Below are positions 55,183 through 64,000 of a stretch of DNA of 64,000 nucleotides, in pieces; position 1 is the first letter of the stretch; each line of letters begins with the position of its first letter. Both the position numbers and the translations under genes were made by a program. Origin of the DNA: Edaphochlamys debaryana (lineage: Eukaryota > Chlorophyta > Chlorophyceae > Chlamydomonadales); NCBI GenBank assembly GCA_016858145.1, contig JAEHOE010000052.1, forward strand, positions 496,001 through 560,000, written 5' to 3'. The notes under the pieces were generated by a model. The model saw only the letters and a program-made list of their open reading frames with translations. It made no database searches and was not told where the DNA came from.

Positions 55183-57343
55183 AGGAATGTGTGGCTGATG
55201 CGACGCCCACAGGCCCACTTGGGGTCCAGGGTCCACTCGGGGAATTCACTCTGCAGTCTGCATAAGTTATAACAACGCCTCCAGACGAAGATGCTGAAGA
55301 AATGGAGGCTCACGCCTGGCAGGTGCCGGGGCTTACCCGTACCACAAAATAGTCTGCCATAATGAGCAGAGTCACAAGAGCAACACCGACACGCCCTACC
55401 CGGCCGGTGACGTGTTGCCTGTACGTGGTGGCCCCCCGCTACGCAAACCACCGACAGCAGGAATTCACAAACCGAACCCCAACCGGAAGTGAGCTCAGCA
55501 AACGGACTGTCTCCCAAACCCAGTCCACATTGGTCCACAAGGTAAATTGGCCGGGGCCGGTTGCCCAGTAACGCCCTAAACCAAGAGCATGGTTGCGGGT
55601 AGTTCCTCGCCAGTGCATTCGTCGCACTTTGCTGGCCTTGCTTATCGCTTTACTCGTCTCCCGTGCGCCCCTTGCCCCTTGCCCCAAACCAAGACCGCCG
55701 CCACAGTGGCAGTGGCGTTCGCCGCCAAGTTTTATTAGGATAATACCCACTTCCCTGTACATTGCCTAACATACGACGCATACTCACGAAATGTTGCACG
55801 CAGCAATGGATATGCCTCAGCCCCCGGCAGCTCGAGGGTGGTTATGGCAACATCGATCCCACACAGCATGCCCAGCCACGCGCCACCAGGGCCCCCCGGC
55901 AGGCCGGCGTTTGTCGCCCTATGCCTTTCACGTGCCCGCCTATCCATTCAGCATGACGCATTGACTGGAGATACTCGTATTGCGGTGCACCATCGAGCCG
56001 CCCTTGATTGATTTCGACGGCACACCAAGCCACATGCATGCATACCTTGCTGCGAAGTAGTGACACGCCCACAGACTACCATTGAATCCTCCGCGGCTGC
56101 ATCCCAGTGCAAGAGCTAGCTTCACAGGACTAGAAGTAGTGTGGGACGTCCATCCCACGGACCTTCCCTATGGGCCGTACGCATTCAGCCCCGCGCAAAT
56201 TGTGTTGTCAGGTGCGTTGTCCATGCCAACAACCCCAATCCACCGGACATAGCCGGGGTCAGTTTCTCAAAGCAGCAGGCTTTCAAGCGCAGTAGCCCCG
56301 GCCGCAGGGAACCCAGCCTTCCCCAAGTCCCCAGGTCCCCAGCCTTCCCCACGTCCCCAGGTCCCCAGCCTTCCTGCTCTGCCACAGGAGCCACAGAACT
56401 ATAACATACGGTGATGCGAGCGAGGCAGTCCAGCAGCGGCTTGTGCTTGTCTGCTTGCCCCCAATAACATTGTTTAGTTGCCCCCTATAATAATCAAGGT
56501 TGGCCATCCCCCAAAAAGGGCTGAGCCGATCAACCCCAACCAAAGCTTCCCCATTTGCCGAGTCCCCAGTCCCCAGTCTACCGCAAAGCCCAACTGTAGG
56601 CGCCGGCACGCAGACACGGTGCGGCCTTGGATAAGAACCTCTGGACATGGTGATGCTTCACACCCCTCAAGCCCTTAAGGCGTACACAAGAAACCTCCCG
56701 CTGCGGCCATCCCTTGGCGCCCCCGAATGACATCCCTGTTTCAGGGCTTCAACCCACCCATGGCACCCTCGGGTCCTCCGTACTGAATGAAACCAAATGC
56801 AACATTTGCCCTAAGAACCACGCCTTCACAACGAAGGAAACCAGAAGCACCACGCCTTATTAATCACTCCCGGCTCACCACCCGCTCATCAACGCCCAAT
56901 GTCCTGCATCTCCTGCGATTTACTCCTAACACCACTCATCATGCCGTCTGAGCCCATGGCAAGACACTACAAGCATCCAGGTCTGGTGTCCTGCAACCGC
57001 AATCACGCAAGGAGACATCCAGCAGCGCCAGGCTTGCTGTGCCCCTCGAAAATGTTATTATCCATCCATCCTGCGCCTGAGCATGTGCATTGGCACTGTG
57101 CTGCCTCGTCTCATCTCCTCTGAGACCCCACATGCCTATCTAATGAGGAGCGTACCAAGAATATTTCAAAGCCCCCGGGCCTGTGTGTGCCCCATGTAAA
57201 GCGTAGAAGCCCCTCGACGTCAGGCAGCCCTCCCAGGTCCCATAGCTTCTCCCCCCCTCAAGGGCAGGCCCAACTAGCCCAACAAGTCCGAAGCAGTCTG
57301 CCCGCTGAGCAAATTTCGGTTTATGAAGGTCCCCCGTGTTCCG
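55183..57343. other. Intergenic, lower GC, no gene recognised
   Basis: This is less GC-rich than the genic parts and has no convincing exon. The right end should contain the 3' UTR of paralogue C. A short tandem repeat at 56315-56376 is listed separately. Confidence 0.45.
56315..56376 (+). repeat. 26-bp tandem repeat, about 2.4 copies
   Basis: The unit agccttcccca(a/c)gtccccaggtcccc starts at 56315 and 56341 and is partial at 56367. Confidence 0.9.
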
Positions 57344-60300
57344 CTAGTCCGCCTCTCGCAGTTCGTGCTCCTCCTCGACCTCGGGAATGGACTCCACCTG
57401 CCGCGCCGCGCGAGACGTGATGACCGGGTGCTGAGTCATGGCCAGCAGGCCCCTCGCAAACGCCTGCAGCTGAGCCGCCGCCGCCGCCTGCTGGGCACAG
57501 AGCCTGGACCTCCCGCTGCCAAGGGCTGCGCCGCTCTCCGCTGCGCTCGCCTTCCGTCCGGCACAGCCCGACTTTGAACCAAGGTTGTCGGTCAGTCCCG
57601 AAGCGCTGCTGCCTTCTGACATCGTCGCTGCATTCGTCGCCTCCGCCCTGGCTCCGGCGGGAGGCTGCGCTGCGGCTCCCCCGGAGGCACCCAGCGCGGG
57701 CGGGTCCAGGGCGGAGGGGAGCAGCCGCTTATGGAGCTCTGCCGCCGCACGGTGAAGGTCCTGTGGGTTGTGGCAGTGGGAAGGGCGGTCGGTATCCGAG
57801 TTGGCTGGTGGCCGGGCTCCGTGTCTCCAGTCAAGACTGCTCTCGTATCGGCCCTGGGCGTGGTGTCCCTAGCCCGAGCCGTATGTCACCTCCATGCCAA
57901 TTTGGCTCGCTATTGTACTGAGCCCGTTCCCCACTTCCCCCGCCCCCCCACCTGCTGGATCACCAGCAGCCGCTTCACCAGCTCAGCCGCAGCCGGGCGC
58001 CGGAGCGGGTCCTGGGGCGTGGAGGAAACAGCCGACAAATAACTTGTTGTGGCGCAGTGGCGAAGCGTTGTGTCGCAGCCACGCAAGCTTCACCTTAAGA
58101 GAAACCCCTTGGCCCCAACCCTCGGGCTCACCCTGTCCCAGCACTCGGCGAGGAGGCGCATGAGCGTAGGCGGCCAGCGGTGGGGGCTGCCACCAGGGCC
58201 CCCCGCAGGAGGCATGGGCAGACGGGAGTGATACACGTGCACATACAGCGCGATATTGACCGGGGCCTGCGTGGAGTGGCAAGTGAGGGCGGTATGGGCG
58301 GTTCACCAGAGGCGAATGAAGTGCCACAAGGTTGGCGTTGCATGCTGTTGCTGAGTTCCCCCACAGACACGCGGGCAGCTCACCAGTCCCAGCCACGGCT
58401 GCATTCCCGCCAGCGCCTCCCACACAAGCACGCCCCAGGCGTAGATGTCCTGTGGCGGCCAGGGCAGCAGACAGGAAGGTGGCGCCGGCTGAGGCATGGC
58501 TTTGATGGGTTTTACGCTCGCTGTGCTCGCGACAGATCCGGCAGGGGGCGCTGGTGGCCACGGAGGTGCTCCATGACACTCAGAGGTGCTCCATGACACA
58601 CAGAAGTGCTCCATGACACTCGGAAGTGCTCCATGACACCAGGAAGTGCTCCATGACACCAGGAAGTGCTCCATGACACCGAGAAGTGCTCCATGACGCT
58701 AGGACGTGCCACCTACTGCGTGATACGTGATGCCGACCGCTTCCACATCAAAACACTCCTGCGGGGTTGACACGGGTCACGGCACGTAACAGCTGGGACC
58801 CAGGCTAGCCATACTGGCATAGGCAGAACCCCTACTGCGCTCACCGTCCCTCGACCCGGGCGTTGGTGCAGCGGACAGGGCGTTGGGCTCGTGTGCCCAC
58901 CCTGCCCACGCCCCCAGCGCTCACCGGTGCCAGGTACGCGGGCGTCCCGGCTTCCGGGTACATTGTTTGCAGGATGGTGTCCCGCAGTCGTGAGAGCCCG
59001 AAGTCCTGCACGCCGACACAGTAACCTTTGCTTGGAAGGCTTGTGAAGAGCTTATGGACTTCCCTCTCCGTGATGAAGGCAAACGGATTGCAGAGCCGGG
59101 GATTGATCAACTGGCCTCTTACCGTGATCTTGACGACGGGCTTGGGGCTGTCGGGGTTGTTGATCAGCACGTTTCCGGGCTTGAGTTCCCGGTGCAGCAC
59201 TGGATGGGGAAGGAGAGGAGTGACTGCAAAGGTGTTGCCGCGTGGAGACTCGGTGGAAACACAGCCGCACAGATCCGCCCCAGCCCTGAGCCCCTTCCCA
59301 CCTGTGGGGTGCAAGTACTCCAGACCCCGCGCCACCTCCAGGGCAATGTGGATGACCACCGGAAGGGGCAGCAGTGCGTCCGGCCCGCCGTACAGCATCC
59401 GCTCCAGGGACGTCTCCATCCTGTGTGCGCAACCAGAGGTGTACTGTACGGCAGTGCTGTACGGAAGAGCTGTATGGCACCCCCGTCTGACCACCTCACC
59501 TCTCCATGACGATGCAGGGCCGGGGCGGCTTGGCGCAGGCGGCCAGCACCCGCACGATGCAGGGGTGCGTGCAGCGCGCCAGCACCTCCAGCTCCTGGGG
59601 AATGCAGAAGGTTCCGAGATCGGATCAAGTGGACGCTGGTTGATCCACCCGACCTCAGTCAACCGGCATCCCATGTCGTGAACTCTCCTCCCGGCGCTCA
59701 AAGGCCCCCTCCCACACGATGAAGGGCAGGGTCTACAGCCCTCGACAGGCCTTACCTGCTCGAAGGATTTGGCCACCAGGGCCGCCTCGGAGCTCGGGAG
59801 TTTATCCAGGTCCTCCGCAATGAGCTTGACGGCCACGGGCTGATCGCCCATCTCGCCCGCAAACACACGACCGAAGCCGCCTGCGAGGGGAGGAGAAAGG
59901 AGGGTCCGTAAGGCAAAGGAGCTCCTAGGTGCCGTGTGAAAGCGTCAAGCCGCCCGGCCGCCCACCTTTGCCCAGCACTTGGGGCGTCAGTCGGACGATG
60001 GGGATGGGGGCGGGGAGGTAACCGTCAGTGGGGGCGTGCTGGGGGGCCTGATGACCCGCCTCGGGCTCCGCGCCTGACACCTGCGGGAGAGTCGGGCGGG
60101 GAGGAAGGGAGATCACGCAGGTCGGTCCGTTGCGGTCACCGCAGGGTGCCAAATGTACATCGTGCACCGGGCACTCAAGCAAGCACAACAAGGCCCTGAG
60201 CACCTCCTCAGCCTTACCTGCAGCTGGAAGGTCACTTCAATTCCAGAGCGGTACGGCGTGCCCTCCGTTATCAGACAGTTGGCGCTTTCCAGAACGGCGG

Positions 60301-63300
60301 ACGCACGTGACACGCCTGCGGGTGCCGTACAGCGGCATTTCGGCAGCTTTTGGGCGCTGTTTGGCACAAGCATATACAATCCCCGGTTTGACAGCCTGAG
60401 AAGCATCAGTATGGCTCATGACGAGCTCAACCAAGACCCGCCCACTGCGCGATCACCCACCCGGCTTCGCGGGCTCGATGGGCAGGGACTGGTCGCGTGG
60501 CGTCGAGCCCGACCCGTCACTGTACCCCGCGACGTGCGTGCCGCTCGCGGATGTAAGGCTGCTGGGCCGCACAATCCGAACCTCGGCAGATGTCGAAGAC
60601 TCGGTCCTAGGCGCCATCGAGGCGGCGCATTCGTTGCCCTCGCCGGATTCGCCAGGTGTGGTGAGCTTGACAGTTGCGGCAGGCGAGCCCTGAGGTGGCC
60701 CCAGCGTGATCTTGGTGAACATGGACCCAGCGTCGCTCGAGTTCCTGTGTGGGTCAGGCACGGGCAGGCGGCACTGCTTGGCAATTCTTGGGCGGGAGCC
60801 TTGCGCCCGGCTCGCAGACCCGGCTTGTCATGGGCTGACAGGTAGGGTGTTATTGTGTCATCCGGGCACCCACCTGCTCGCTGCCGCTCTCCGCCGCCGA
60901 CGTATCCACACAAACAGACCCAGGCCCAGAGCGCAGGCCGCCGCGACGCCGCCTGTGGCAGGTAGATAGGGGTTCGCAAAGGGAGCGCGTCAAGGCGGGG
61001 TGTAAGGACGGCACATGCACACACTGCTGTTAGCAAGTCCGTGCGTCAGTCCGTCAGCTGGACTGATGGGCGCGGCCTACCACGGCCTACCCACGCGCGT
61101 TGCTCGCAAAGCCCGTCCCCGCACGCACCCGCCGCAACTCCGGCCGCAATGGCGACAGTCGCCATGTGGTCAGCACCCGCCGCTGTGCTGCTCTGTCCGC
61201 TGGGCGCGTCCGTTGCCGCCGCAAGAGGGCTCGCTGGAGGCCTGTCGAGCTCAGCCGCGGGCGGCTTTGCCGCGAGAGCTGCGTCGACGTCCCTGACGTA
61301 TCGATCGAACCAGGGGATCGGGGCGGTCATGGCTAGCACACAGCTCTGAGGTCCCAGACGCGCAACGCACTGCGGGGGAGGGCAGGATTGCAAGCAGATG
61401 GCAGCAAGAGGATTAAACTCAAGCAAGGAAAGAGGCGGGGGCGCCGTGAGCTGCGTGCATAAGTTGGAGCTCGGCGTTCTGAGCAGAAACCCGAGAAACC
61501 CCCTCGTAGTGCCCGAAGCACGTGCAAGAATGGATCTCAACCCTGCGCGGCTGCAACCCCTGCCATCTTGCGGTATCCTGAGCCCTTTCTGTACTCTTCC
61601 GTACCTCGTCTGTGAAGGCGACTTCGCACAGGAGCGTAACTGTCCGGAAGGCGAGCACAAAGTTGGCGTCAACTCCTTCCGGAGTGCCCGACTCCGTATC
61701 CAGTGCTTCAACCTCGAGTTCGGCATCTGCAGTCGTCAGCAGAACGTCAGCCTCTGTTAACTCGCCAACCGGGGCTCTGCTTCTTTGTTGTGTGCGCAAC
61801 CCCGCCCCCTTTCTGCCCCTAATGCCCTCAGGGGTGCCCTCACCCCTGAATGCCCTGCCATTAGTGAGGCAAGCCAACAGCCCGCGACCCAAGGCCCTCA
61901 AAGTATTCAAAGTTGCTGTCCTGTCGCGAGGAACCCAAGCACGGTCCCACCTTGACCCTGGCTCTCCTATAAACACACACGTCTCACTTGTAACTCGGTA
62001 CGCCCAGCAACGCTGTGTGGGCGGTACAACGGATCCATTCGCATAGGAAGTGGCATTGACGCACCCCGGCTGCTCTGTGTCAATAGCCATTGCGTCATAG
62101 CTGCCACTCGTAGGCACGATCGACTGCACGTAGCCCCACACAAGTCGGCTGGGAGGGCAGACGGCTGCGCGGGCGGGCACGTGCATGCGACGCTATGTCA
62201 GTCGTACAAAGTGCATGTCGCATGTGCTTGTGAGATCGAGTGTGACTGGAGGGGACATGGGGGGACTGACATAACCCCAGGTGTTGTGCGTGGGTTTCCA
62301 ATGGGGCTCACCCCTTTTGCTTTGTGGTATCCGCCGCACGCACGCACTAACAGCTCACCGTTAAGGATCATTGAGTCTTGCACAAGAACCCGAGCACCAA
62401 CGGTCAAGGGGTCTGAGGGAGCCATGAGGTCTGCCTCTCGAGCCTGCGCGTAAAACCCATAGAAAGATCAGCAGTCGGCGGGTGGCGGGGGAGGTCATGC
62501 GCCAGAAGAGCATGCTCGTCAGTCAGGGGCCCCCTGACTCCTGCTCCTGGGGAGCAAGACCCAAAGGAGGGCGCAGGGGAAACGAACAGGTTTCGGAAGC
62601 CCCTGCAGCGACACCGCGCGCATGCGTTTCCCTGAACTCACAGTGCTTTGTAGCCAGCCGTTGCCCCAGGTCAGCTCCACCCCAACAAGCCCAATGATAC
62701 GAAGCGTCACATGCGACTCCAGCTTGATCTGTAGTTGCAGCGGGCAGCAAAGGCACGATGGGGCAGGTAGGGCGTTACGGAGGCACGCGCACAGCAGAGG
62801 TGTTGCTGAGGGAACCAATGTGCTTGACCTATGTGCGAGCGATGAAGCAGGTCGAGTACGGCTCCCTCACGCGCCGAGCGAGGTGCTCCGAGGGTTGGCT
62901 CGACAGCACGTGCACAAGGGTGCACGTGGGTCTCTCCACGGGGGCACCCTTTGACCCTGCACCCGCCTGACCTTGTGCTTGTTCCGCAGCCTCAGAACGG
63001 GCGGGTGTGCCAATCGGGAGGAGCTCCGGAAGGTCACGTTGTGATCCAACAGGAAGGGCCTGCCGGGTGGCACAAGGCCGCGGCAGGGTGCGTGTCAGCG
63101 ACTGGAGCGGGACGGGTCTTCGGCGTGCCGGGATGACCACGCCGTTCGACCCGAGTGCGCATCGCGCAGTCCTTGCGCGCCGTTACGATTGCACGACGTA
63201 ACACAACTGTTATGGGCGAGCCGAGTGAGGAGCCCAGCACTGAATGTACTTGCCTGTCCCCATAGCCGGCAGCAGCCCAGTCTTCATCGAGCACCGTGAG

Positions 63301-63489
63301 GTATAGAAAGTCAACGATAAGCTCGTCGGCGCCTCCCACAAGCGCTTCCACGAAGCTGGGGCCGTCGCGTGTATCGACTGAGCGCGCATAAGCTCCAACA
63401 TCATTGAATCCTATTCTTAACAACATCAACGCGCACAGACAGCGTCGCTGAGCAGCCAAGCTGCGTGCGTTGGTGCGAGGCAGGCCCAT
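57344..63489 (-). CDS. Receptor-like kinase paralogue C (TKL-like, HRD changed to HRE)
   Basis: The ATG at 63489 begins a hydrophobic leader and DGPSFVEALVGGADELIVD. Ectodomain blocks are LDHNVTFRSSSRLAHPPVLR (near 63040), LVGVELTWGNGWLQ (near 62690), GARVLVQDSMILNG (near 62390), TEQPGCVNATSYANGSVVPP (near 62040), TVTLLCEVAFTDEV (near 61640) and WFDRYVRDVDAAL (near 61300). The membrane exon (near 60930) is VAAACALGLGLFVWIRRRRR. A juxtamembrane exon ITEGTPYRSGIEVTFQLQ (near 60250) precedes the kinase: LGKGGFGRVFAGE, PVAVKLI, PCIVMER, HRELKPGNVLI, DFGLSRL, AYLAPECF, DIYAWGVLVWEALAG, DPLRRPAAAEL. The tail is Ala-rich with VESIPEVEEEHE before the stop at 57344. The catalytic-loop Asp is Glu (HRE), which in most kinases abolishes or strongly lowers activity; the other motifs are intact. 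It faces paralogues A and B on the opposite strand. Confidence 0.87.
58564..58710 (+). repeat. 20-bp minisatellite in a kinase-domain intron of paralogue C
   Basis: About seven copies of aagtgctccatgacaccagg and variants start every 20 bp from 58564 to 58704. The array lies in the intron between the exon reading ECFDVEAVGITYHA and the exon starting DIYAWGVLVWE. Confidence 0.95.
63242..63257 (-). other. Candidate GC splice donor of first exon, paralogue C
   Basis: The first coding exon ends GGCTATGGGGACAG|gcaagtac. Paralogues A (GGCTATAACTT|gtaagg at 26638) and B (GACTACGCCAGTGG|gtgcgt near 38787) end at the homologous place with the same phase but with GT, which supports a GC-AG intron here. 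Confidence 0.6.
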
Positions 63490-64000
63490 CGCTCTTGGTA
63501 CATGCTTGTTGCCGCGAGTCCGCTATTAGGACGAGATTAAGTCGCCGTCAAAGGGCTGCAATATTGATGTGTGCACCTGGCTAAACTCGACTCTGGCGGT
63601 TCCCAGACTCAGTCCTGACTTGGACAGTCATCGATCCGTACAGCGGTACAACTTCCAGGGGCAGAGGCAGCGGCGGTCCGCCACGGCGGACGTGGAAGCG
63701 GAGGGGCGGAGGAGAAGACTGCCCACAAAGGATACACAAGGGATTGTCAGCGACGGCGGCAGCAAACAGGCATGGGCGTGAGGGACTTCACACCCACAAA
63801 ACGCTTGCATGCCTACCCAGGCCCTACCTGGCCCGGCACGCACCACACAGCCTGCGTTATTACCCAAGCACCTGGGCGAAACAGATCAACGCTGGCTGAA
63901 ATGCCCGGGGCCGGCTGCAGCTGCGGCCGGCCCCGAGGCGAGGTAAATGCTGCGCTGGCTGTGAAGGGCGTGAAAGCAGAGCAGAACGATGTGGTGGAGC
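63490..64000. other. Upstream region of paralogue C
   Basis: This is the expected promoter of the minus-strand receptor kinase, continuing to the window edge. No other feature is supported. Confidence 0.4.

Overview
The window looks like nuclear DNA of a green alga, most likely a volvocine or other chlorophycean relative of Chlamydomonas. It is GC-rich and its genes are split into many short exons with GT-AG introns and G/C-rich introns. It carries a hydroxyproline-rich extracellular protein with an SPPPP-type linker, a lineage-expanded receptor-kinase family, and conserved eukaryotic housekeeping genes. There is no bacterial or organellar gene organisation. The species is inferred, not shown.

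Layout. 1.1-5.1 kb (minus): membrane-anchored alpha/beta hydrolase of the EPHX4-type epoxide hydrolase family. 6.6-10.2 kb (minus): secreted protein with two homologous Cys-containing domains joined by a Pro-rich linker. 12.1-14.4 kb (minus): small membrane protein, probably DUF3054, with a plastid-targeting-like N-terminus. 14.6-17.7 kb (plus): a short unidentified ORF, then, 1 bp after its stop, a TMEM222/RTE1-family (DUF778) membrane protein. 19.0-22.4 kb (minus): CNOT9 (RCD1/CAF40) of the CCR4-NOT complex. 23.2-25.8 kb: a putative non-autonomous LTR retroelement with 51-bp terminal repeats and a 5-bp target duplication. 26.4-36.9 kb (plus): receptor-like kinase paralogue A, broken by a 6.4-kb LINE and lacking a recognisable kinase core. 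38.6-46.1 kb (plus): receptor-like kinase B. 48.0-51.0 kb (minus): unidentified Cys-rich protein with a long acidic/basic tail. 52.0-53.7 kb (minus): PEX11. 54.2-55.2 kb: second, 5'-truncated copy of the same LINE. 57.3-63.5 kb (minus): receptor-like kinase C.

The three receptor-like kinases share a signal peptide, an ectodomain with the same exon order, one membrane segment, a juxtamembrane exon, a kinase domain and a short acidic tail. They are best read as one dispersed family in different states: A is broken, B has DFG changed to DAG, and C has HRD changed to HRE.

The most unusual pattern is at intron ends. In at least four genes (hydrolase, DUF3054-like, CNOT9, TMEM222) the exon edge with its splice site is tandemly duplicated into the adjoining intron, giving rows of competing splice donors or acceptors. 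Several spacings are multiples of three (123, 93 and 54 bp). Exon boundaries given below were read by eye from splice consensus, reading frame and family conservation; those called approximate are not resolved.
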